Origin: Ornatilinea sp.
Lineage (GTDB): Bacteria; Chloroflexota; Anaerolineae; Anaerolineales; Anaerolineaceae
Assembly: GCA_018433975.1 (NCBI GenBank)
Contig: JAHDQE010000067.1
Span: 1-64,000 of the forward strand
DNA length: 64,000 nucleotides
Reading direction: 5' to 3'
Of the stretch, positions 52,332 to 61,868 are shown in pieces. Position 1 is the first letter of the stretch, and every line of letters begins with the position of its first letter. Under the pieces are notes generated by a model. It made no database searches. It was not told the DNA's origin and saw only the letters and a list, made by a program, of their open reading frames with translations. Both the position numbers and the translations under genes were made by a program.

Positions 52332-54563
52332 CTACAGCATGATCCCCGGGCCGTCCACACGCATTGGCTGGCGCAGCCGGTAGATCTGGACCTGTTCGGC
52401 TTTCCCCTTCACCGCCCGCTGCCCCAACGGATTGATATTGAACTCGCTGCGGGAATCTCCCAGAGCTTCCAGGGTGGACTGGCTGATCACGATCCCGCTG
52501 CCGGAGAAGAACTGTCGGGTGAGCGCTTCCAGGCGCTGGGTGGTGTTGACCGTGTCGCCGATGATCGTATAATGCAGGCGGTCGGAGCTACCCAGGCCGC
52601 CGGCCATCACCAGCCCGGTATTGATCCCGATCCCGGACATCATCAGCGGCAGACCTTCCTCCGTGCGTTTCTGGTTGAAGTTTTCAATCGCTTCCAGCAT
52701 ATCTAGCCCGGCCTGGCAGGCTGCCATCGCGCTCTCCTGCGGAGAGAGCAGGCTGGGTAAAATGCCAAAGAAAGCCAGGATGGCATCCCCATCAAACTTG
52801 TTGACCACACCGCCGTACGCGGTGATGATCGGCACCAGCTTTCCATAATAGGCATTCAGCCATTCGAACACCAGAGCAGGGTCCATCTTCTCGGAGAGCG
52901 TGGTGAAATCGCGGATATCCGCCATCAGCACGGTTGCCACAGCTTCTTGACCCGCCAACCGCAGATCGCCGGAGGAAAAAGTTTGCCGGAGCTGCTCGCG
53001 CACTTCCGGAGACACCGTCCGCCCCAGCAGGTCGCGATAGATCACCCCTTCCTGAAGCCCCGCCACCATAAAATTGAAAGAACTCGCCAGAGCGCTGAGC
53101 TCATCATCCCCACCTGTATCCAGTTTGACTTCCAGATTGCCCTGCGCCACCTGATGTGAAGCATCCAGCAAACGCTGCAAAGGATTGGTGATCATACGTG
53201 CCAGATAGACCCCCACGGATACCACCAGCAGGATTCCCACCGCAACCAGGACAAAGATTTGAATGCGGGTAAACTGGCTGGTGCGGACCAGGAAAGACTG
53301 CGCCAGCGCCACACCCAGCAGACCCACATCACTGCCGCCGCGGACTTCCCACGGTCCCAACAGCTCGGTGTAATCCACGCTTTCGCGGGCCAGGTTGCGG
53401 GTCAAACTGCTTTGTGCCTGGCCGGTAAGGACCTCCTCGACCTGAGAATCCAGCAGCGGAAATCCCTGGTCGGTGGCATACAGGGTAGAAGCCAGTGGGC
53501 GGCCATTCAGATCATAGAGGGTGGTTTCCGCCAGTGTCTCCTGTTTCATCTCGCGCGCCAGGGTACTCAAATGACGGCCAACCAACAGCACCCCCACCAC
53601 CTGATTCTGCTCGTCGTAAATAGGGCCGGAGATATAGAAAACATCTCCCCAATCCGACTGCACCAGACCGGCGTATTTATCCCCGCGCTCATCCGATTGT
53701 CCCTGCAGGACATTCTGAACAAAATCCAATGATTTGAAATGCACTTCCCCCGCAGAAAACGCATAATCCGCCGGCCCGCCCCCTGCCACACTGCGCATCG
53801 AGAGCAGGCTGACGCCGTCCGCGTCCAGCACCTCCACCACTTCTTCACCGGCATTGACCGCCAGCGGCAGCACCAGCGTGCGCAGCGTCTCGGTTTCTCC
53901 GGCTTGCACCGCTTCCGGGATCCCCTGAGAGTTAACCACCAGACGCAGTGTGGAGAGCATGTTGTTTTCCTGGCGCACCATCCAATCCGCACTTCTGACG
54001 CCGGTTTCCACCAGCTGGTTCAGATACCTTTCCTGAACCGACTCCAGCACCACCTGGCTGACAATATAAGCCCCTGCCAGAGCAAAGATCAGCGCCAGAA
54101 TCAGATACGGCAGTGTGATCTTGACCCGCACCGGCATGCTGACGCGCGGCAGCGGTTGGATCGGGCGTCCTGGTTTGACCTCGCCGCGTGCTTCCGCAAT
54201 TTCTCTCTCGGCGAAATTTGCCAACGCGCGGTCAAGCCACTGTTTGTTAAACGGCTGGCGGATAAACACGGCAAACCCGTGTTCGCGGGCCAGCATTTCC
54301 CGGTGCAGGTCCGGGAACTTATGGGTGATGACAATCTTACATTGGGGGTATTTGTGTTGGGCGCGCTGCAGAAAACCAATCCATTCATTGGCCGGGAAGT
54401 TAATATCCACCAGCATGAACTGGAATTCCAGTTCGTTTAATAAAGTCTCGGCCTGACCAAGATCCCAGGCTTTCCAGATCTCATCGCCTCGCCCGTTAAA
54501 ATAACGGGTGAGCTCCTGCGCGGCTTTCGTTTCGGTTTGGACCAATAAGACCCGCTGCGCCAT
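52332..54563 (-). CDS. Membrane class III nucleotide cyclase with N-terminal receiver-like domain
   Basis: The 743-residue protein starts with a receiver-like domain (1-118, MLVDINFP with a phosphoacceptor-type Asp near 53). A membrane helix follows (about 150-170), then an extracytoplasmic Cache-like sensor (about 175-435), a second helix, HAMP (about 455-505) and a class III cyclase domain (about 545-720). Metal aspartates are in LMADIRDFT and NKFDGDAIL, and the Lys of NKFDGD fits adenine. HYTIIGDTVN has Thr where class IIIa has Asp, as in class IIIb. It probably makes cAMP. An N-terminal receiver in a membrane sensor cyclase is unusual. Confidence 0.9.
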   Translation of the reverse strand: MAQRVLLVQTETKAAQELTRYFNGRGDEIWKAWDLGQAETLLNELEFQFMLVDINFPANEWIGFLQRAQHKYPQCKIVITHKFPDLHREMLAREHGFAVFIRQPFNKQWLDRALANFAEREIAEARGEVKPGRPIQPLPRVSMPVRVKITLPYLILALIFALAGAYIVSQVVLESVQERYLNQLVETGVRSADWMVRQENNMLSTLRLVVNSQGIPEAVQAGETETLRTLVLPLAVNAGEEVVEVLDADGVSLLSMRSVAGGGPADYAFSAGEVHFKSLDFVQNVLQGQSDERGDKYAGLVQSDWGDVFYISGPIYDEQNQVVGVLLVGRHLSTLAREMKQETLAETTLYDLNGRPLASTLYATDQGFPLLDSQVEEVLTGQAQSSLTRNLARESVDYTELLGPWEVRGGSDVGLLGVALAQSFLVRTSQFTRIQIFVLVAVGILLVVSVGVYLARMITNPLQRLLDASHQVAQGNLEVKLDTGGDDELSALASSFNFMVAGLQEGVIYRDLLGRTVSPEVREQLRQTFSSGDLRLAGQEAVATVLMADIRDFTTLSEKMDPALVFEWLNAYYGKLVPIITAYGGVVNKFDGDAILAFFGILPSLLSPQESAMAACQAGLDMLEAIENFNQKRTEEGLPLMMSGIGINTGLVMAGGLGSSDRLHYTIIGDTVNTTQRLEALTRQFFSGSGIVISQSTLEALGDSRSEFNINPLGQRAVKGKAEQVQIYRLRQPMRVDGPGIML

Positions 54564-54590
54564 AATATCAGGATCACCTTCGTAAAGAAA

Positions 54591-56234
<1,644 letters not shown>

Positions 56235-56438
56235 AATTTAAATATACCATCACAGTCTTTATTAATCCAGCAGAGTAATCATATTGTTTAACTCCGATTT
56301 GTCGGGAATTTTAAAAAAGGAGTTTAACCGGTCTCCGCCGGTCTCTATCTTCGTCCCATTCATCGTATGCCGTATAGAAAGCGCACTGCAGAATGAGACA
56401 GCTCTTCCAGAGTAAACTTGAAGGATCAGCCAGAAGAT

Positions 56439-57395
56439 TTACGGATTGCAATTCAGCGTGAAAACCGCTTTCGGGAAGTATTGGTGGTTGGGCTCATTCA
56501 CATACAGCCGGATCCAATAATTATTGTAGGTATTTCCCGCTCCGCCAAATTGCCAGGTGGTGCTGACCGTTTTGGTGCCCGCCTCGTCGAACTCCAGTGA
56601 CTTTTCTGCGCTGGACCCGCCATCGCTGCGTTCCCAATGATAAGTAACTTTTCCTTCTCCTGTCACCTTAATGTCCGCCTCAAAAGTAAACTCATGCGGG
56701 CAGGCTCCGGTAAAAGTCTTCTGGTCCACCAGCGTGGTGGCCGAAATTACTGCAAAGATGGGTGAATCAACGACAATTTCCACATAGAAAGACTTATCTG
56801 CCTGAGCGCCAATTCCAAAGACGGCGCCGGAAGCATTGCGCAGCCGCCAGTTGCCGCGGTAGGTATCCGCTTTGGAAGGCGCAGTGAGATTGACCGAAAG
56901 ATCAACGGTTTCCCCCGGCGCGACGGTCTCCGGCATCGACACCGAAACCGGACCGTTCATCGCATTGCCGTCGGAAAAAACCAGTGCATAGCTGGTGGAC
57001 CAGGTACAGGTCCCGTCATTTTTCAAACGCCAGGTCTTTTTAAAATCTTCTCCCGGTTCAAATTCGGTCCCATCCGGCACGGTAACATCGGTTACAAACA
57101 CGGCCTTATCGCAGATTTTTTCACTCGAGGACGAGGGGGTGGATGAGGGTGCGGTGGATTGGGGCGTTTCGGTTGGGGGTGCCTCGGTCGGCGACGCGGC
57201 GGTTTCACCGGCCTCGGGAGTGGCCGACTCTTCACGCTGGTTGGCAAAAGCTTCCACCGTCAGCGCGGCGGCCGTTTGAATCGCGTTGGGCCCTTCCGGT
57301 TGAATGGGCTCTGTCTCTTTACGCGGCAGGTTGCAGGCCGAAAGCGCAAGAAGCATGGTCAGGGCAATCAGGGTGAAAGTAGTGGACTTGTTCAT
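56439..57395 (-). CDS. Lipoprotein with NBR1-type Ig-like (four-tryptophan) domain
   Basis: The 318-residue protein has a signal peptide with LSAC lipobox (Cys21), a Thr/Pro/Ser linker (about 45-92), then an NBR1-Ig-like (FW) domain (about 100-210) with the characteristic KTWRLKNDGTCTW and YRGNWRLRNASG stretches. The last about 100 residues form a second beta-sandwich with two cysteines. The FW domain is a binding module in eukaryotic autophagy receptors and is common in Chloroflexota surface proteins. Start ATG 57395 has GAGGAAGAG upstream. Confidence 0.8.
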   Translation of the reverse strand: MNKSTTFTLIALTMLLALSACNLPRKETEPIQPEGPNAIQTAAALTVEAFANQREESATPEAGETAASPTEAPPTETPQSTAPSSTPSSSSEKICDKAVFVTDVTVPDGTEFEPGEDFKKTWRLKNDGTCTWSTSYALVFSDGNAMNGPVSVSMPETVAPGETVDLSVNLTAPSKADTYRGNWRLRNASGAVFGIGAQADKSFYVEIVVDSPIFAVISATTLVDQKTFTGACPHEFTFEADIKVTGEGKVTYHWERSDGGSSAEKSLEFDEAGTKTVSTTWQFGGAGNTYNNYWIRLYVNEPNHQYFPKAVFTLNCNP

Positions 57396-57994
57396 TATCT
57401 CTCTTCCTCATTCGTGGTTGGAAACCCAATCGATTTTTCTTCATTCTACGTGATATTCAGCAGGGATTCAACTTAAAACACAGCCTGTATTACGGATATA
57501 TTTTAACAGCTTCTATTATAAATCCCGGTTTAATGCTTTGGAGCCATTTATAAAAGACCTGGCTGTCCGGTGCATATTTAAAGTATATACACATCGCAGC
57601 AAAAACTGCCGGGAACAGTAATGTTCAAAGACACAAGAAAATTGTTTTGAGGAGGAAAATCGATTGGGGTATTTAAAGGATTTGGGGAAGGCAAAGTCCT
57701 GGAGGAACTTCTTTTGCCTTCCCCGACCCTAAATTCAAACCACTAAATAAGGAGCCCTAAACTTGTTCACACATGTCTATGTACAAGTACTTTGTCATTA
57801 TAGCAAATTTAAATAAAATGTCAAGAGGTATTCTACAAAAAAAGGGAAGAAAAACCAAAAATGGTTCTCAAAAGCCCCTCCTGCCCGAACCCTGCAGGAT
57901 AAAAAAAACCATTCCAGGTTTGTGACCTGAAAAAACACATGCCAAAATCCCGCTTTCGTCCCAAAGCCGGTCTTCTTTCACGGCAATTCTCTGC
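57396..57994. other. Intergenic region with a ribosome-binding site and long hairpin but no accepted gene
   Basis: About 600 bases hold a GGAGG (57651-57655), a possible 22-codon TTG-started frame (57664), and a perfect 12-base stem (57684-57695 with 57713-57724) with a 17-base loop. An ACTTGT...ACAAGT dyad is at 57761-57788. No protein family was recognised. Confidence 0.4.
57684..57724. other. Perfect 12-base-pair hairpin
   Basis: GGGGAAGGCAAA (57684-57695) and TTTGCCTTCCCC (57713-57724) are exact inverted repeats around a 17-base loop containing a second GGAGG. No T-run follows on either strand, so a terminator is not the obvious reading. Confidence 0.6.
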
Positions 57995-58000
57995 TACAAT
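57995..58000 (+). promoter_or_regulatory. -10 box for the HIT gene
   Basis: TACAAT preceded by TGC gives an extended-type -10. A clear -35 is not seen. The ATG lies about 54 bases downstream. Confidence 0.4.
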
Positions 58001-58053
58001 AATCGGATACGGGAAAACACATCGGGTAAAAAAAGAGAAGAAGGCACTCACCA

Positions 58054-58545
58054 ATGGATTTTCTATGGACACCATGGCGGATGGACTATATTATGAGCGA
58101 TAAATCTTCTGCAGGATGCGTATTCTGCAACGCATCCCAACAAGACAACGATAACGAAATGCTGATTGTAGCACGGGGTACCCACAACTTTGTGATTCTG
58201 AACCGCTTCCCTTATAACAGCGGCCATCTGATGATCGTCCCTTACCGCCACCAGTCCTCCCTGGAAGCCCTCAGCCCGGAAACCCGGGTGGAAATGATCG
58301 AAATGGCTTCGCAGGCCGAACACATCCTCAATCAGGTCTACCGTCCCCAGGGCTTCAATATGGGGATCAACCTCGGGAAATCCGCCGGAGCCGGGATCGA
58401 TACGCACATCCACTTTCACATCGTCCCGCGGTGGGAAGGCGACGCCAATTTTATGTCCACCTTAGGACAAACGCGGGTCCTCCCGGAAGAACTTCCCCGG
58501 TCTTACCAGCGGATCAAGGCCGCCTGGGACGGTGCTGAAAAATAG
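58054..58545 (+). CDS. HIT family hydrolase/phosphorylase
   Basis: The 163-residue protein has a zinc-type CVFC (residues 22-25), ILNRFPYNSGHLMIVP and the histidine triad HIHFHIVPR (about 118-126), whose second His is the nucleophile in nucleotidyl transfer. The arrangement with two cysteines resembles bacterial Ap4A phosphorylase/AMP-lysine hydrolase-type HIT proteins. It is rightward, directly left of the DnaA-box cluster, and transcribes towards it. Confidence 0.9.
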   Translation: MDFLWTPWRMDYIMSDKSSAGCVFCNASQQDNDNEMLIVARGTHNFVILNRFPYNSGHLMIVPYRHQSSLEALSPETRVEMIEMASQAEHILNQVYRPQGFNMGINLGKSAGAGIDTHIHFHIVPRWEGDANFMSTLGQTRVLPEELPRSYQRIKAAWDGAEK

Positions 58546-58599
58546 CATGGATAAGCAGATAACCTGCTAAAAAAGTTCTCAAACCATCCCCCACTTTCA

Positions 58600-59190
58600 C
58601 TGTATTTAACGCATTGCGTATATATTTATCCACAGCTTCAACACTTTATCCACAGTTTTTGACACTTTATCCACAGTTTTATTAAAAAACTCTGAAAAAG
58701 TGTCCCATTTCCCGCTTGCGCTGTTCTTTCATTAATTAGAGTCCCGCCCCAACATTCTTTGTAATTTTTAAGATTTTCTCCCAATATTTTTCTTGGCAGA
58801 TTCCGCCTTCCCTTATTACCGGCGGCGCCCTTCTATCCGGAAAACTTCTCAACAGGCCTTGTGGAGAAAACCCCTCTTTTTCCACAGAAACGGGCCGTCT
58901 TATCCACAGATTTGCGGCATTTTATCCCGGCTTCTCCACCATTTCAGGTTCTAAAACAGATTCTCTCCACAGGATTTCCCAAATCTGCGCATTCCTCTCC
59001 ACAAAAAGTCCCCCATTCTCCGAAATTTCTCCACAAAAATTTCCGTGCTTTTCCCAATTTTCTCCACCCTTTCAGAGAGTTTATCCACAGTTTTTGGCGG
59101 GTTATCCACAACTCGTGAAGTCTCGGCTCTACAAAAATTAATCCTGGGGTTCAAGATATTGTGTGCCCGGGAGATGTGGATAAAATTTTC
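58600..59190. other. Candidate chromosomal replication origin (oriC): DnaA-box cluster
   Basis: Seven exact TTATCCACA boxes are present: six forward (58626, 58646, 58667, 58900, 59081, 59102) and one reverse (59175-59183, TGTGGATAA). Several one-mismatch boxes accompany them (58878, 59027; reverse 58860). The first three repeat every 20-21 bases as CACTTTATCCACAG-type units. AT-rich stretches at 58676-58700 and 58735-58800 could be the unwinding element. The region encodes no gene. Chance would yield far less than one exact box. dnaA itself is not in the window, which is unusual but known in some phyla. Confidence 0.82.
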
Positions 59191-59318
59191 TCCGATCTTC
59201 CCGTCCCCTTAATTTCACCTATCGCCGACGAAACCAAACCGGACAACACGCTTCCGATCTCCTGCACCGGAAAACTTTCGACCTCGCCCTGAAAACCTCC
59301 CTTCATCACAAACTTCAC
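59151..59318 (-). CDS. Possible small protein of 51-55 residues beside the origin
   Basis: A leftward frame from GTG 59318 (or ATG 59306 with AGGTGA 8 bases upstream) to the TGA at 59151 encodes MKFVMKGGFQGEVESFPVQE and about 35 more residues with balanced composition. It overlaps the reverse DnaA box, lies beyond the gatB terminator, and matches no family I know. Coding status is doubtful. Confidence 0.25.
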   Translation of the reverse strand: MKFVMKGGFQGEVESFPVQEIGSVLSGLVSSAIGEIKGTGRSEKILSTSPGHTIS

Positions 59319-59347
59319 CTCATGATCCGCGTACCCCTGAATACAAA

Positions 59348-59371
59348 GAGGCCGCCTTTTCAGGCGGCCTC
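59348..59371 (-). terminator. Intrinsic terminator of gatB
   Basis: GAGGCCGCC (59348-59356) and GGCGGCCTC (59363-59371) form a perfect 9-base stem with a 6-base loop; a short T-containing tail follows on the minus strand. It lies 25 bases past the gatB stop. Confidence 0.72.
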
Positions 59372-59395
59372 GATAGAAGCATCTAATGAATAAGG

Positions 59396-60832
59396 TTACT
59401 GTCCCAACAACTCCTCAAGGACCTCACGGGCCAGTTTGGGGGCCGCCTTGCCGCGCATCTTGCGCATCACCTGGCCTACAAACCAGCCGATCAGGCCCTG
59501 TTTGCCGCCGCGGTAGGCTTCCACTTCGCCCGGGTTTTCGGCAATCACTTCCGCGCAGACCGCCCGGATCGCCGAATCGTCACTGACCTGCGCCAGGCCT
59601 TCCGCTTCCACGATCTTTCCGGGGGCGGTTCCGCTCTCCTCCACTTTCTTGAGCAGCTTCTTGGCGGTAGCGTTGTTGATCGTGTTCGCGTCCACCAGCT
59701 TGAGGATTTCCGCCAGGTTTACCGGCGTAAGCTGGAGCTCGTCGGCGGTCTTCCCGCTTTCATTCAGCATCCGCATCACATCATTCATCAGCCAGTTCGA
59801 GACACTTTTAGGATCACCGCCGTAAGCCTGAACAGCAGCTTCAAAGTAATCCGAAAGGCTGCGCTCGCTGGTGAGCACTTCGGCATCATAATCCGGGAGC
59901 TGGTAATCCGTCGTAAAACGCTCGCGGCGGGCCAGCGGAAGTTCCGGAAAACCTGCCAGGATTTCGGCTTTCCAGGCCTCATCCAGATGTACCGGCAGCA
60001 AATCCGGTTCGCGGAAGTAGCGGTAGTCGGCCTCGGTCTCTTTGGAACGCATCTTCCGCAGTTCCCCTTTATCCGCGTCCCAGTCCAATGTCCAGGGCTT
60101 AATCTCGTTGCCCGCTTCAACTTCGCGGATCTGCCGTTCCAACTCTGTTTGCAGCGCGGTGCGCACGGCCTCAATCGAGTTTACGTTTTTGATCTCGGTT
60201 TTGGTGTTGAGCACCTCCGACCCTTTGACACGGATGGAAATATTGCCGTCACACCGCAGATGTCCCTTTTCCATATCCCCTTCAGAGATACCCAGCCAAC
60301 GAATCAACTGGCGCAGCCGGGTCAGGTATTCCGCGGCCTCTTCGGGGGTGCGTAAGTCGGGCCGGGTGACCATTTCAACCAGCGGCACGCCGCACCGGTT
60401 GAAATCGATCAGCCGCCGGGCGCGTTCGTTTTTGGTTTTTCCGGCATCCTCTTCCATGTGCATCTTCTCGATGCCCACCCGGCGGGTGTAACCTTCCGGC
60501 ATCGGCAGGTCTAAATAACCGCCCACGCCGATCGGCTGGTCAAACTGGGTGATCTGGAATCCTTTAGGGAGGTCGGGGTAAAAGTAATTCTTGCGGTCAA
60601 AATGCGATATTTCCCGCACTTCGGAGTGCATGGCCGTGGCCAGCAGGACCGCTTTTTCCACCACATGCCGGTTCAGCACCGGCAGCACGCCGGGCAAACC
60701 GGAACATACCGGGCAGATATTGGTGTTGGGCGGTTCCCCCCACGAGTCCGCTTTGCAGGAACAAAAAATCTTGGTAGTAGTATTGAGCTGGATATGGGTC
60801 TCAAGACCGATTACGGCTTCATATTCTGTCAT
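59396..60832 (-). CDS. gatB: Asp-tRNA(Asn)/Glu-tRNA(Gln) amidotransferase subunit B (GatB)
   Basis: The 478-residue tRNA-dependent amidotransferase kinase subunit converts mischarged Glu-tRNA(Gln) and Asp-tRNA(Asn) together with GatA and GatC. ETHIQLNT at the N-terminus, zinc-type cysteines FCSC and CPVCSG, FDRKNYFYPDLPKGFQITQ, and the C-terminal YqeY-like helical domain with NPGEVEAYRGGKQGLIGWFVGQVM are all present. gatA and gatC are not adjacent. It is transcribed leftward, towards the candidate origin. Confidence 0.95.
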   Translation of the reverse strand: MTEYEAVIGLETHIQLNTTTKIFCSCKADSWGEPPNTNICPVCSGLPGVLPVLNRHVVEKAVLLATAMHSEVREISHFDRKNYFYPDLPKGFQITQFDQPIGVGGYLDLPMPEGYTRRVGIEKMHMEEDAGKTKNERARRLIDFNRCGVPLVEMVTRPDLRTPEEAAEYLTRLRQLIRWLGISEGDMEKGHLRCDGNISIRVKGSEVLNTKTEIKNVNSIEAVRTALQTELERQIREVEAGNEIKPWTLDWDADKGELRKMRSKETEADYRYFREPDLLPVHLDEAWKAEILAGFPELPLARRERFTTDYQLPDYDAEVLTSERSLSDYFEAAVQAYGGDPKSVSNWLMNDVMRMLNESGKTADELQLTPVNLAEILKLVDANTINNATAKKLLKKVEESGTAPGKIVEAEGLAQVSDDSAIRAVCAEVIAENPGEVEAYRGGKQGLIGWFVGQVMRKMRGKAAPKLAREVLEELLGQ

Positions 60833-60931
60833 ACAAATCTCTCATCCTCGAATGGGTTTTGTCAACGACTATGAGATATTATAAACCACCCGGGAAAGAA
60901 AAAGTGCTGAACAGACGCATTTCAACAGCGC

Positions 60932-61762
60932 TTACCGGTTGGCAAACACGGCAGTGAAGTAGCCGCCGTAAGTGCTGTCCGGGGTAAAGGCATAACCGAT
61001 ACCCACTTCTTCAAAGTCCTCGTGGAGCATAACTTCCTGGTGCCCGGCGCTTTTCATCCAGGCTTTAAAAGCCTCCTGCGCGCAGTTATAAGGCCCGCTC
61101 CCGGCGTAGATATTTTCTCCGGCGGATAAATAAGGATACCCTCCCGCATCAATCCGGGTAAAAGAATTGGAGCCGTCGGAACCAATGTGGTTGAAATAAT
61201 TCTGGCAGGCCATATCCTGGCTGTGCCTGCGGGCAATCTCGACCAACCGGGGCTCAAAAACAAGCTCGTTCAACCCCTGGCTGACGCGCTCCTGGTTGAT
61301 CAGGTTCAGCAGGATTTCTTCAAAGGCGTCGTTGCCTTCCACATCACGACCGGGGACTGCCGCTTCCGTGGGGAAATCCACCGGGTCGGCAGCCAGGACC
61401 TCGGCTCCGGGGTCCTGAGTGGACTCCGGGGTGTTGGGGGCCAGAGACTTTTCCGCGGAAAACACCTGAGTGTCTTCCGGCGCGGGGATAGTTGCTCCGG
61501 CAGCATCCTCCGCCGGTTCCGCGGTGAATTCCTGTTCACCGGCCTCAAGCGGCTGGCCGGGGGGAGGGGGAGCCGTTTCTCCGGATGGACTGCCGGCGGC
61601 GTCCGGCAAAAATGGAGTGACGGATAACTCCGGGGACTGATGTGTGGGGGTTTCCAGGGGGGGCGCGGAAACCTCGTCAATCATCGTCGGGGCATTACAG
61701 GCAGCCCCGATCAGAAAAACCATTAATAAAAGGGGGAAAGTGGCCTTTCGGATCGCTTTCAT
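60932..61762 (-). CDS. CAP (SCP/PR1)-domain lipoprotein
   Basis: The protein of about 276 residues has a signal peptide and lipobox (IGAAC), a long Pro/Glu/Ala-rich linker (about 25-140) and a C-terminal CAP domain (about 150-276). The domain carries NQERVSQGLNELVFEP, ARRHSQDMA, YFNHIGSDG, AGENIYAG and GYFTAVFANR. The two His and one Glu positions that form the CAP cavity are visible. Function of bacterial CAP lipoproteins is poorly known; some bind lipids or act on the cell surface. ATG 61762 is preferred over ATG 61780. Confidence 0.87.
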   Translation of the reverse strand: MKAIRKATFPLLLMVFLIGAACNAPTMIDEVSAPPLETPTHQSPELSVTPFLPDAAGSPSGETAPPPPGQPLEAGEQEFTAEPAEDAAGATIPAPEDTQVFSAEKSLAPNTPESTQDPGAEVLAADPVDFPTEAAVPGRDVEGNDAFEEILLNLINQERVSQGLNELVFEPRLVEIARRHSQDMACQNYFNHIGSDGSNSFTRIDAGGYPYLSAGENIYAGSGPYNCAQEAFKAWMKSAGHQEVMLHEDFEEVGIGYAFTPDSTYGGYFTAVFANR

Positions 61763-61868
61763 ATCTTCTTCTCTTCTCATCCTCTTAATCTTAACCGGTC
61801 AGGTCGTCCATCCGACAAAGGCAATGCAGGACCGGGGCGTCGGTCTCATGCTGCCAACCGGTATAAGT

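Noticed and set aside
57833-58075. 80-codon leftward frame before the HIT gene
   Set aside because: It overlaps the HIT start and promoter, and has no start signal.
58861-59118. 85-codon rightward frame inside the DnaA-box cluster
   Set aside because: It is composed of box repeats, lacks a ribosome-binding site and has no resemblance to a protein family.
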